This document shows, one piece after another, positions 38,769 through 47,611 of a DNA stretch of 64,000 nt. Every line of letters starts with the position of its first letter. The stretch's first letter is position 1. Source of the DNA: a virus; the IMG/VR virus record IMGVR_UViG_3300021142_000021, positions 18,376-82,375 of that record. One strand, written 5' to 3'. Below the pieces are notes generated by a model. That model was not told where the DNA came from, did not search any database, and worked only from the letters and a program-made list of their open reading frames with translations. Made by a program: the position numbers and the translations under genes.

Positions 38769-39378
38769 TTCTACCATCTTCAATAGATTAGTAGTATTCG
38801 GGTGTAGTCATACTGTTGGCCAATTTCTTCCTGGATGGGAACCCGAACCCGGTGAGCAAGGTATACTTAGTAATCTTGCCTGGTCAAATCATCTTGCAGA
38901 ATATCTAAATATTCCTGAAATAATTAATAAGGCATCCGGTGGTAACTCCAATCATGAGATCTTATTAAATATAATGAATTTTAAATTCTTACCAGGTGAC
39001 CTATGTGTAATATGCTGGTCATATGCTAACAGAGAAATTCTATTCGACTATCATGAAGCCACCGGGTGTATAAGAACATCGGTTCTATTACATATCGATA
39101 AAGATGATACTTTTTTTAAAGTGCATTCTATGCACGATCTAGAATTTAGAAGTAGAGAATATATCAATCATGCCACTCTATTATTAAAGAGTGTTGGAAT
39201 AGAATATCGAATGGGGAAGATAGAAAACTGGGTGTCTAATAAAAATATAAACTGGTCAGACTATTCATATGACGATTTTCTATCTTTCGTAGTATCGGAT
39301 TTCGGATCAGACGGATATCACCCCGGCGTGATATCTCATAAAGAATTTGCAAAGAAAATATATGAATCATTTAAATAA
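38752..39378 (+). CDS. SGNH-like protein, copy 5
   Basis: About 208 residues from ATG 38752, overlapping the cupin by 17 bases. An earlier in-frame ATG would overlap it further. VVFGCSHTVGQF is the Ser block, NKASGGNSNHEI the Gly/Asn block, DLCVICWSYANRE a conserved strand and SDGYHPGVISHKEFA the Asp/His end. All expected blocks are present. Confidence 0.65.
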   Translation: MQNTNNSTIFNRLVVFGCSHTVGQFLPGWEPEPGEQGILSNLAWSNHLAEYLNIPEIINKASGGNSNHEILLNIMNFKFLPGDLCVICWSYANREILFDYHEATGCIRTSVLLHIDKDDTFFKVHSMHDLEFRSREYINHATLLLKSVGIEYRMGKIENWVSNKNINWSDYSYDDFLSFVVSDFGSDGYHPGVISHKEFAKKIYESFK

Positions 39379-40894
39379 TCTAACAGTCCTTATACTTGCA
39401 GCTGGTTACGGCCGACGTATGGGACCGTTCTCGCGCATGGTAAACAAGAGTCTTATACCGTACGATAACAAGCCACTAATTAGTCACATTATGGGCAAAT
39501 TTAGCTCTAATACAAGATTTGTTATTGCGTGTGGCAACATGGGGCAACAGGTTAAAGATTACGTCTCAAATGTGCATTCTGAGAAAAATATCGTTTACGT
39601 GGATATTCCAGAATTCGACGAAGGTAATACAGGTCCTGCCACCACAATTAGGTACTGTTCAGATCATCTACCAGGTAGTTTTTTATGGATTACATGCGAC
39701 ACATTATTTGAATTTAATTTCGAAGATAAGCTAGATCATAATTGGATTGCTGTGCATCCTGTTGATAGTAGTGTATCACAGGATTATTGTTGGGCTCAAA
39801 GAAACGGAAACGATATAGTTGATATCAAGAACAAAGTAAAATCGGCTAGTGCGGTTGATGCATTCATTGGTCTCATGTATGTCAAGGATAAGGAATATAT
39901 TCAGTACCTGATTGATGCTAATGCAAAAGAAACGTATGAAGGATTCAAACCTGCGCTTAATTTAAAAGCATATACAGTTGAAGAATGGCAAGATTTCGGT
40001 ACATATGAAAAATGGCAAACGTTGAGTGAAGGTCTGCCCGAGATAAGTTTTCCGAAGCCCGATGAATTATTTTATTGTGATAATGGTAAGATTATTAAGT
40101 ATACAACAAATGAAAAATTATCAACTCTTAGATATAATCGTGCCTTATTAAATCCTGGTTGTATGCCCACCAATGTTGAGAAACATAATAACTTCCTTAT
40201 CTATGACTATACAGAAGGCAAAACAATGTACACCTGTTTGACGCCTGAAATATTTTCTAAATTCATGGGATGGGCTGAAGAGAATCTCTGGATTCATGCA
40301 GAGACATTTGGAGATACTGTTGCTTATGCTGATGATTTTTATCGTAAGAAAACACTCGATCGTTTAGGAAAATTTAGAATAAAGTATAGCACATGGGTAG
40401 AATTTCCGGTAGTTAATGGTCGTGACGTAAAATCAATAGATGAGTATCTTGCCGACATTGACTTTGCTTGGCTTGCATCAGAGACAAACTGGTGCTTTAC
40501 ACACGGTGATATGCAGTTTGATAACATCATATACAATGACGGAAAATTTACAGCAATAGATTGGAGAACAGATTTCGCAGGAGATCAGTACGGTGATATG
40601 TATTATGATCTATCTAAGATGCTCGGCGGATTGTATTTGAGCTATAAAGCAGTAAAAGAGGATAAGTTTACATACAGAGAACTCAGTGATCAAGTTATCA
40701 TCGATTACCCCATGGTAGACAATATAAACTTGTATGTTACTCAGCTTCACGAGTGGGTATTGGCAAGAGGACATGACTGGGACAAAGTAAAAACACTTGT
40801 GCCTATTATATATCTTAATATGTCTCCTTTACATGAAGCGCCATTTGATAAATTTTTAATCGCATTGGCACAACTCTTCTTTTCACAACTATAA
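39362..40894 (+). CDS. Nucleotidyltransferase fused to an aminoglycoside/choline-kinase-like domain
   Basis: About 510 residues from ATG 39362. The N-terminal ~225 form a sugar/choline-phosphate nucleotidyltransferase: LILAAGYGRRMGPFS (9-23) binds the NTP, NKSLIPYDNKPLI follows, and WITCDTLFEF supplies the catalytic Asp. The C-terminal ~280 are an APH/ChoK-type kinase with HGDMQFDNII (~381) as the catalytic loop and AIDWRTDFAGDQYGDMYYD as the metal-binding stretch. The order resembles a LicC-LicA fusion: one protein could phosphorylate an alcohol and then activate it as an NDP or CDP derivative. The substrate is not shown. Confidence 0.8.
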   Translation: MNHLNNLTVLILAAGYGRRMGPFSRMVNKSLIPYDNKPLISHIMGKFSSNTRFVIACGNMGQQVKDYVSNVHSEKNIVYVDIPEFDEGNTGPATTIRYCSDHLPGSFLWITCDTLFEFNFEDKLDHNWIAVHPVDSSVSQDYCWAQRNGNDIVDIKNKVKSASAVDAFIGLMYVKDKEYIQYLIDANAKETYEGFKPALNLKAYTVEEWQDFGTYEKWQTLSEGLPEISFPKPDELFYCDNGKIIKYTTNEKLSTLRYNRALLNPGCMPTNVEKHNNFLIYDYTEGKTMYTCLTPEIFSKFMGWAEENLWIHAETFGDTVAYADDFYRKKTLDRLGKFRIKYSTWVEFPVVNGRDVKSIDEYLADIDFAWLASETNWCFTHGDMQFDNIIYNDGKFTAIDWRTDFAGDQYGDMYYDLSKMLGGLYLSYKAVKEDKFTYRELSDQVIIDYPMVDNINLYVTQLHEWVLARGHDWDKVKTLVPIIYLNMSPLHEAPFDKFLIALAQLFFSQL

Positions 40895-41718
40895 TGTTTT
40901 CAGATATAGACAATTATTACTCTCATCTCATTACGCTCAGATCAATGCATAATGTTGAATGGGCAGACTACGATGTTATAGAGAACTATAAAGAATCAAC
41001 TCTAGCAGGCCCCAATCCCTACGGGTTACATGATATTAGTTACAAATATAATATAGACGGATTTCGATGTGATGACTTCAACCTATCATCTGAATTACCT
41101 ATTTTATTTATGGGCTGTAGTTTCACAGAAGGTACGGGATTACCTATAAATCATATTTGGGCTAATTTATTATTAGAAAGAATTAAAGTACATACAGGTA
41201 AGAATATACCGTATTGGAATACTGCATTATCGGGCGCATCTATAGATGCAATGGCCAATGGCCTATATTGGTTTGATAGAAAATTTGCTGTCGACTTAAA
41301 ATATATAGTAATGCTATGCCCTCCCTTTCAAAGGAGAGAATATCTATACGGTGATGGCAAGATTAAAACATGGTATAATCCGATAGGAATTGCCACCGAT
41401 AATGATGCAGTTAACAGTTTATTCATGGATAGAAATTTCTCATACTATAGAACAGGTGTTGATTTAATGCTGATAGATTCTATAAGAAGAAGAACGAATG
41501 CCTCAGTAATATATTCGTCCTGGAAGATGCCGGGTACCGAAACCGAAAACGAAACTGCATTTATAAAAAGAAATTGCCCCGATTTTAATTATGTAAACTT
41601 TCCTGCTATAGAAAAGTTTAATACAACTACAGCAAGAGATGGTGAGCATTTCGGCGTGGATATGCATAACAAGATATGTGATTATTATTGGGACGAATAT
41701 TTCGTAAAGAATCTATGA
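40894..41718 (+). CDS. SGNH-like protein, copy 6
   Basis: 274 residues, start overlapping the upstream stop (TAATG). PILFMGCSFTEGTGLP (~68-83) is the Ser block, LSGASIDAMANGL the Gly/Asn-type block, and ARDGEHFGVDMHNKICDYYW near the end carries the Asp-x-x-His arrangement. The longer N-terminal part (NPYGLHDISYKYNIDGFRCD) is absent from the other copies and may be acceptor-specific. Confidence 0.65.
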   Translation: MFSDIDNYYSHLITLRSMHNVEWADYDVIENYKESTLAGPNPYGLHDISYKYNIDGFRCDDFNLSSELPILFMGCSFTEGTGLPINHIWANLLLERIKVHTGKNIPYWNTALSGASIDAMANGLYWFDRKFAVDLKYIVMLCPPFQRREYLYGDGKIKTWYNPIGIATDNDAVNSLFMDRNFSYYRTGVDLMLIDSIRRRTNASVIYSSWKMPGTETENETAFIKRNCPDFNYVNFPAIEKFNTTTARDGEHFGVDMHNKICDYYWDEYFVKNL

Positions 41719-42410
41719 AAGAGTTTTATAGTCTAAGTAGATATCCGGGTAAGACAGGAGAACATTTCTTTAACTCTATGTTTAAGAAATTTGATATGCC
41801 ATATACCTATACTGCTTTAGCCTGTGATAATATTGCAGATGGAGTTAAACAAATGAAAGAATGTGATGCTGCAGGTTTCAGTATTAGCATGCCATTCAAG
41901 ACAGATGTTATAAAACAAATAGACTTTGTAGAAAATACAGTTTCTCGATTTGATAGCTGCAATACAGTATATAAAGAACGCGATGGTCTACACGGATACA
42001 ATACAGATTACTTTGGTGCATATCATGTACTTCAACAGCTACCGGAAAACTCTAAAGTAAGTATTCTAGGCGATGGCGCAATGGGATCTATGTTTAAGAA
42101 AATACTAGATGATAGAGCACTTGTATATTCAAGAAGATTAGGAAACTGGGAATATAGATATAGGGCAGATGATGTTGTCATCAACTGTACCTCATATGGT
42201 ACAGCGGCACAAGATTCCCCTTTTAATATATTACCGCCAGTGAAATTAATAATCGATCTTGCAATTAAGCCAAACCAGTTAGAACAACAGGCCGCGGCGG
42301 CAAATGTTAAATACGTAGGCGGTATGGAGTTCTACAAGCGTCAGTTTATCAGACAATTCGGAATCTATACAAAAAAATTAATTACAATAGAAGATGTGAA
42401 TAGTATATGA
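41715..42410 (+). CDS. Shikimate-dehydrogenase-like (AroE fold) protein
   Basis: About 231 residues from ATG 41715 (ATGA overlap). AGFSISMPFKTDV (~50-62) matches the AroE substrate loop 'G.NVT.P.K', including the catalytic-type Lys. GYNTDYFGA (~94-102) is the 'NTD' motif, and VSILGDGAMGSMF (~115-127) is the dinucleotide-binding loop. Real AroE reduces 3-dehydroshikimate with NADPH. No other shikimate genes are here, and the neighbour is a KdsC-like phosphatase, so a different keto-acid or sugar substrate is plausible. Confidence 0.72.
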   Translation: MKEFYSLSRYPGKTGEHFFNSMFKKFDMPYTYTALACDNIADGVKQMKECDAAGFSISMPFKTDVIKQIDFVENTVSRFDSCNTVYKERDGLHGYNTDYFGAYHVLQQLPENSKVSILGDGAMGSMFKKILDDRALVYSRRLGNWEYRYRADDVVINCTSYGTAAQDSPFNILPPVKLIIDLAIKPNQLEQQAAAANVKYVGGMEFYKRQFIRQFGIYTKKLITIEDVNSI

Positions 42411-42877
42411 TTAAACACTTGGTAATGGATGTTGATGGTGTCCTTAATACAGGGCACTTTTTCTATAGTGCAGAAGGAAAGATATTTAAAGCATTTGGAC
42501 CGCACGATAAAGACGGTATAAAGATTGCTCAGAAATTAGGACTGACTATTGATTTCATTACAGCCGATGCTAATGGATGGGAAATAACCTGTGCTAGATT
42601 AATTAAGGATTGGGGATTCACAAATTCAAATGTTCACCTTGTTACCGAAGGTGATAGATTAGGATGGATTGAAAAACAATATAATCTAGAAGAAGTTGCA
42701 TATATCGGTGACGGGATTCATGATGCACCTATATTGGCTAGAGTAGCTGTAGGTATAGCACCAAAGAGTGCAAGAAGAGAAGCGATTGCTTCAGCCGATT
42801 ATGTGACAGAAAGTGATGCAGGATCTGGTGCAGTATTAGATGCTGTGCTTATATTACAATCTATTATTAACAGATGA
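42407..42877 (+). CDS. KdsC-like HAD phosphatase
   Basis: 156 residues, the size of KDO-8-phosphate phosphatase. LVMDVDGVLNTG (~5-16) holds the two catalytic Asp residues. FGPHDKDGIKIAQKLGL (~31-47) is the KdsC-type segment. FITADANGWEI replaces the usual 'ITGR' motif 2 with TAD. YIGDGIHDAPILARV (~105-119) is motif 4. It would dephosphorylate a 2-keto-3-deoxy or related sugar acid. It overlaps neighbours by four bases at both ends. Confidence 0.8.
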   Translation: MIKHLVMDVDGVLNTGHFFYSAEGKIFKAFGPHDKDGIKIAQKLGLTIDFITADANGWEITCARLIKDWGFTNSNVHLVTEGDRLGWIEKQYNLEEVAYIGDGIHDAPILARVAVGIAPKSARREAIASADYVTESDAGSGAVLDAVLILQSIINR

Positions 42878-44307
42878 AGAAAGTTGCTGTAGTAATTTGT
42901 GGTCAGTATCGAGAATTCGATATCGCATTTAGGTCATGGAAGTTTCTAAATCTTCCATTAGACGTTGATATCTATTTGTCGACATGGGATACGTCATACG
43001 AGGAGTTGTATGATACGTTTAATACACCAGCGGGTCCTATTGAGACAATTACTATCGATCGCATATTAAAGACAGTACCTAACATCAAAGATTATAAACT
43101 TAGCACAGAACCAGTCCCACGGATCAATACCATACATAAATTTGAATACCATATAAAAACTGGTTTACAGTTAATGATAGATTCTAATATAGAATATGAC
43201 TATGTTATGATAATTCGTACTGATATGTGGTTAACAAATGGAATAAGATTTGATCAAATCTTATTGGCTGATTTTTTACCAGATGATGTTGTATATGGGC
43301 CAAGCGAGTTAAATTTCAACGAACCATTTTACGGACCTTGGGTAATAGATTGTTTTTTAATAGGCAATTATAAGACGATGAAAAAGTTTACAAAATTATC
43401 ATTAAGGCCGGATGATGATTTTGGTTCAGAGCGTATGTTCGGAGACTTTTATGTGGCTGAAAATCTCCGAGCTGTACCTATACCGGGTATGTATGAATTG
43501 TTGGGTGTAAGATCTAATAGTAGAGATTTACCGAGATTCACAGAGGCCGCTATTAGAAAGAAAACAAAGGAATGGTGGAACTTAAAACATCCAGAAAATG
43601 CAGTAGAACTTAATTCAGTAAAGAAAGTTGCCGTACTAATATGTGGGCAATATAGAGAATTCGAAACTGCTGTCAAGTCGTGGAAATTTATGCCACCCGG
43701 TATGGAATACGACATGTATATGTCCACATGGAATACAACGTATGAAGAATTATACGACGGAGAATGGACACCTGCAACTGATATAGAAGAAGTAACTACA
43801 GAAAGAATAAGAAAAATAATCGGGTTAAAAGATTGCAAAACCTTCACAGAAATAAGCGGACCAACATTAAATAGGTTTGTATTTCTTATAAAGGCAGGAA
43901 TCAATATGATGATTGATTCTGGTATAGATTACGAATATGTTATAATAATTAGACCAGATTTATGGGTAGTTGATTCAATGATAAGTGGTATAACAGAAAT
44001 ATTTAAAGAGCCTATTCCAAATAATGTTTCTTATGGGACAGGATTATTAATGAATGATGTTAATAATCTTCCCTGGGCTATGGATTGTATATGGATAGCC
44101 AATCAGCTAACCATAGAGAAATTCTTAGAATTTCCAGACAATAATCCAAATTATGGTATGGAATCGTTACTAGGTTCTTTCTATACCACTAATAAAATTG
44201 AAGTAAGATTAATACCCAATGAGTGGGAAATGGCTATAGTAAGATCGAATTGCAAAGATCTACCAGAATTTACAGAAGAAGCTATTAGAAAAAAATCTAT
44301 AGAATAG
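42874..44307 (+). CDS. Two-domain FIHTWD/WavE-like protein (copies 9 and 10 fused)
   Basis: 477 residues made of two similar halves. VAVVICGQYREFDIAFRSWK (4-23) and VAVLICGQYREFETAVKSWK (~253-272) open each half. Each continues with (Y)xSTWxTxYEELYD, then a Y-x-Y/V-M/I-I-I-R-x-D-x-W strand, and an 'xxRSNxxDLPxFTExAIRKK' tail. STW with R-x-D is the form closest to WavE-type LPS proteins. The gene is an in-frame fusion of a tandem duplication. The two sites could add two residues in turn. Confidence 0.65.
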   Translation: MKKVAVVICGQYREFDIAFRSWKFLNLPLDVDIYLSTWDTSYEELYDTFNTPAGPIETITIDRILKTVPNIKDYKLSTEPVPRINTIHKFEYHIKTGLQLMIDSNIEYDYVMIIRTDMWLTNGIRFDQILLADFLPDDVVYGPSELNFNEPFYGPWVIDCFLIGNYKTMKKFTKLSLRPDDDFGSERMFGDFYVAENLRAVPIPGMYELLGVRSNSRDLPRFTEAAIRKKTKEWWNLKHPENAVELNSVKKVAVLICGQYREFETAVKSWKFMPPGMEYDMYMSTWNTTYEELYDGEWTPATDIEEVTTERIRKIIGLKDCKTFTEISGPTLNRFVFLIKAGINMMIDSGIDYEYVIIIRPDLWVVDSMISGITEIFKEPIPNNVSYGTGLLMNDVNNLPWAMDCIWIANQLTIEKFLEFPDNNPNYGMESLLGSFYTTNKIEVRLIPNEWEMAIVRSNCKDLPEFTEEAIRKKSIE

Positions 44308-44339
44308 TATCATCTAAAACATCCGGAAAGTATAATATT

Positions 44340-45305
44340 ATGAAAAATTATAAATTAGGCGTCGGACCCATGAGTCACGAAATCATTGAGTCTATTAATG
44401 AATACGGAGAGACTAATAAATTAATGGTAGTGGCATCACGCAATCAAGTTGACTATAATCATGGTTATGTATGTACCTCTAAAGAATTAACTAACCTAAT
44501 TCTTAATCCTGGTATTCTTATTTGTCGAGATCATTGCGGACCTTATTTTAGCGACTCTGATAAAGGCCTGTCATTGGCCGCAGCTATGGATGAATGTAAA
44601 AAGACTATAACAGAAGATATTGAGGCAGGATTTGACCTCATACATATCGACGTATCAAAGATAGCCGACAATCAATTTGTATACGCTAAGGAACTAATCG
44701 AGTTTACATTAGATCTTAGTCCAAATATTATGATGGAGTTCGGCAGCGAAAATAATACAGGTAAAAACTTAGATAATAGCTTATCTCATATTAGTGAACA
44801 ATTAGATTTCATTACACAATATGCAGGTAATATTGTATTCTTTGTCACACAGACGGGAAGCTTTACACAACATAAGCAGATGGGATCATTTGATGTTAAT
44901 TTCAATACGCCAATAGCACAACGGATTCACGAAGCAGGGTTCCTATTCAAAGAACATAATGCAGACTATCTTACAAAAGAAGAAGTTAAATTGCGAAGTG
45001 CAGGAGTCGATGCACTGAATATTGCACCGCAATTAGGAACAGTTCAAACAAGAATTTTACAGGATCTATCTAAGAATAGTGTAGAGTGGATTGATTTTGC
45101 AAACGCTGTTTATAAATCAAATCTCTGGGCCAGATGGATGCCGGCAGATCTACATGATAATAATATGGCTGTTATTGTAGCCGGACATTACATGTTTCAT
45201 ACACCCGAATATAAGAAATTAATTAAATCTATTGATTCGGAGTTATTCAACTCACAACTTAAGAAAGAGATGTTTGACATCTTCGATACATATACAAAGG
45301 ACTAA
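44340..45305 (+). CDS. GatZ/KbaZ-like aldolase family protein
   Basis: 321 residues. The start GVGPMSHEIIES, then LMVVASRNQVDYNHGYVCTS and ILICRDHCGPYF (~59-70), and AGFDLIHIDVSK (~98-109) follow the order of the class II tagatose-bisphosphate-aldolase GatZ/KbaZ family (ATSNQV, GGDHLGP, IHLDAS in the family). The RDH and IHID residues would line the TIM-barrel metal site. No GatY-like partner is visible, so this may act alone on a sugar needed for the glycan. Confidence 0.68.
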   Translation: MKNYKLGVGPMSHEIIESINEYGETNKLMVVASRNQVDYNHGYVCTSKELTNLILNPGILICRDHCGPYFSDSDKGLSLAAAMDECKKTITEDIEAGFDLIHIDVSKIADNQFVYAKELIEFTLDLSPNIMMEFGSENNTGKNLDNSLSHISEQLDFITQYAGNIVFFVTQTGSFTQHKQMGSFDVNFNTPIAQRIHEAGFLFKEHNADYLTKEEVKLRSAGVDALNIAPQLGTVQTRILQDLSKNSVEWIDFANAVYKSNLWARWMPADLHDNNMAVIVAGHYMFHTPEYKKLIKSIDSELFNSQLKKEMFDIFDTYTKD

Positions 45306-45306
45306 T

Positions 45307-45435
45307 ATGAACTGGATTAAAAAATGGATAAGCGATAACTGGTTAACAAGATTACTTGCGAAACGTCGCACCGAAAAAAGATATAAGAAGAAGTTAGCAG
45401 AAATTAAAAAACGAGATCCGTTTATTTACAAATGA
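45307..45435 (+). CDS. Small basic protein
   Basis: 42 residues from ATG 45307, directly after the aldolase stop: MNWIKKWISDNW, then a very basic helix RRTEKRYKKKLAEIKKRD and the end PFIYK. The C-terminus recalls short proteins seen beside carbamoyltransferases in marine phages and bacteria. It overlaps the next start by four bases. An amphipathic, membrane-associated adaptor is possible. The function is unknown. Confidence 0.7.
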   Translation: MNWIKKWISDNWLTRLLAKRRTEKRYKKKLAEIKKRDPFIYK

Positions 45436-46904
45436 ATATAATTTGGGGAATCTGTGCTCTCAACCATGATGCATCTATTACGGTGATGTCTGGTAATGAA
45501 ATCCTATTTGCAGGGCACTCTGAAAGGTATTCGAGAGTTAAGAATGATCCATATTTAGATAAGGGTCTAATCGAGGCTGCTGCAAAATTCGGAACACCAT
45601 CTGAGTTTATTTGGTTTGAAAGACCTTATGTAAAGAAGACGCGACAAGCATATGCGAAACAATGGAATGAAGTTAAGTCTATATCTCCTGCTGCATACTT
45701 GAAATCAGTCGGGTTAGGTAATGTACCTATTACATATAAATCTCACCACGAGTCTCATGCCGCCGCTGGCTACTTTACTTCGCCATTCGATGACGCTGCG
45801 GTTATAGTCGTAGATGCTATCGGTGAGTGGGATACTATTTCTATTTGGCATGCTAAAGGAAACGAAATGAGGAAAGTAAACTCATCTCGTTATCCTAGCT
45901 CTTTAGGATTAATGTATTCTGCTGTTACTGACCGTATCGGGCTAAAGGCAAACGAAGAAGAGTATATTCTTATGGGTATGGCCGCATACGGACAACCAAT
46001 CTACTATGATGATCTAAAGAAAGACTTTATGAAGGACTGCCGGGCCCCTGATTTTGTATTAAAAGAGAATCTACATCGAGGCATGCGTTGGTGGCACCCA
46101 GAAATTCAATCTGAACAAGATTATATGAATCTTGCAGCAAGCATTCAGAAGATTACTGAAGAATTCATGTGTGATATTACACGCTGGGCCAGTGAAAATA
46201 TTCCATCTAAGAATTTAGTATTAATGGGCGGCTGTGCGTTGAATTGTGTTGCTAATGAAAAGATTGCAAGACAAAATCTATTTGATGATATTTGGATTAT
46301 GCCTAATCCGGGTGATGCAGGAAGTTCACTGGGTGCAATTCTTGCACATACCAAACAAAAAGCAATATGGGCAGGTCCATTCTTAGGTACTAAGATTAAG
46401 AGATTGTTTGATGTAAAGGCTACAGTCGATGCTCTTGTAAAGGGTAATATTATCGGTATGGCAACAGGGAGAGCAGAATATGGGCCACGAGCATTAGGTA
46501 ATCGCTCACTCCTTGCAGATCCGCGTGGCGATAGTATTAAGGACAAGGTAAATGATATTAAGAAGCGGCAACGCTTCCGGCCATTTGCGCCTATGGTGTT
46601 AGAGCATGTAGCACATGAATATTTTGATATGCCTGTGAAAACATCTCCCTACATGCAATATACGGCCAGGTGTTTACGACCCGATTTGTATCCTGCAATC
46701 TGCCACGTAGATGGAACCTCAAGAGTGCAGACACTGAATATAGATCAAAACAGAACGATGTATCTTGTACTCGAAGAGTTCTATAGAAGAACAGGATGCC
46801 CTATCCTATTAAACACAAGTCTTAATATCAAAGGCGAACCGCTTGTTGATACATGGGCTGATGCTATAAAATTTCAAAATAAATATAAGGTGCAAATGTT
46901 CTAA
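45432..46904 (+). CDS. NodU/CmcH-type O-carbamoyltransferase
   Basis: 490 residues. ALNHDASITVM (~8-18) is the N-terminal HDAS motif. HHESHAAAGYFTSPFDDAAV (~99-118) and DAIGEWDTISIW form the Kae1/YrdC-like nucleotide and metal region. GRAEYGPRALGNRSLLADPR (~348-367) and FRPFAPMV are the hallmark C-terminal block. It makes carbamoyladenylate from carbamoyl phosphate and ATP and passes the carbamoyl group to a hydroxyl, here presumably on a sugar. About 100 residues shorter than many NodU proteins, but all core motifs are present. Confidence 0.88.
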   Translation: MNIIWGICALNHDASITVMSGNEILFAGHSERYSRVKNDPYLDKGLIEAAAKFGTPSEFIWFERPYVKKTRQAYAKQWNEVKSISPAAYLKSVGLGNVPITYKSHHESHAAAGYFTSPFDDAAVIVVDAIGEWDTISIWHAKGNEMRKVNSSRYPSSLGLMYSAVTDRIGLKANEEEYILMGMAAYGQPIYYDDLKKDFMKDCRAPDFVLKENLHRGMRWWHPEIQSEQDYMNLAASIQKITEEFMCDITRWASENIPSKNLVLMGGCALNCVANEKIARQNLFDDIWIMPNPGDAGSSLGAILAHTKQKAIWAGPFLGTKIKRLFDVKATVDALVKGNIIGMATGRAEYGPRALGNRSLLADPRGDSIKDKVNDIKKRQRFRPFAPMVLEHVAHEYFDMPVKTSPYMQYTARCLRPDLYPAICHVDGTSRVQTLNIDQNRTMYLVLEEFYRRTGCPILLNTSLNIKGEPLVDTWADAIKFQNKYKVQMF

Positions 46905-47611
46905 TGAAGATTATTATTCCGATGGCAGGTCTTGGTAGTAGATTTACTGAACAAGGATATACTGATCCTAAACCTTTTATCAACGTAAATGGTAAACCTA
47001 TGATTCGACGTGTAGTTGAGTCACTTAATCTTCCGCAACACGAATATATCTTTATATGTAAGAAAGAGCATATGGGTGCCTACAACATGAAGGGTATCTT
47101 CCCGGATTTAAAATTTGATATTGTAGAACTCCCATATACCCTGAAGGGCGCCGCCCTTAGTGTATACCTGGCTGAAAGGATCATTAAGCACGACGAAGAT
47201 GTATTAATTGTTAACAGTGATCAACTATTCACATATAATAGTGATAGCGTAGAATCTGCTAGAGAATCCGGAGTAGATGGCGCAATTTGGTGTTTCTACG
47301 GCACAGGACCTAAGTGGTCATATGCTAGATTAGATACAGAAGGATATGTTGTTGAAGTTGCAGAGAAGAAACAGATAAGTCAGTTTGCAACCGGCGGTAT
47401 GTATTATTGGAAGAGCTTTCATAACTTTATGAAATGCGTAGATAGAATGATTATCAATGAAGACACAACAAATGGCGAATATTATGTTGCACCAGTTTAC
47501 AATCACATGTCTCCCGGCCATAAAGTTACAATTAAATTATTAGGTGATATCGACCAACTAGGTACGCCAGAGGAATTGAGAGCGTATGAAGATAAAATAC
47601 GCATACATTGA
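46904..47611 (+). CDS. Sugar nucleotidyltransferase (NTP_transferase)
   Basis: 235 residues. IIPMAGLGSRFTEQGYTDPK (3-22) is the nucleotide-binding G-x-G-x-R-F signature, with PKPFINVNGKPMI giving the second Lys. LIVNSDQLFTYN (~100) supplies the metal-binding Asp. TTNGEYYVAPVYNHM matches sugar-phosphate pyrophosphorylases. It activates a sugar phosphate as an NDP-sugar. Start overlaps the carbamoyltransferase stop (TAATG). Confidence 0.82.
   Translation: MKIIIPMAGLGSRFTEQGYTDPKPFINVNGKPMIRRVVESLNLPQHEYIFICKKEHMGAYNMKGIFPDLKFDIVELPYTLKGAALSVYLAERIIKHDEDVLIVNSDQLFTYNSDSVESARESGVDGAIWCFYGTGPKWSYARLDTEGYVVEVAEKKQISQFATGGMYYWKSFHNFMKCVDRMIINEDTTNGEYYVAPVYNHMSPGHKVTIKLLGDIDQLGTPEELRAYEDKIRIH

Noticed and set aside
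43449-43904. Minus-strand open frame (151 residues) opposite the fused transferase
   Set aside because: Antisense shadow of a clear coding sequence with duplicated protein motifs.
46145-46546. Minus-strand open frame (133 residues) opposite the carbamoyltransferase
   Set aside because: The plus-strand protein has all family motifs across this stretch.
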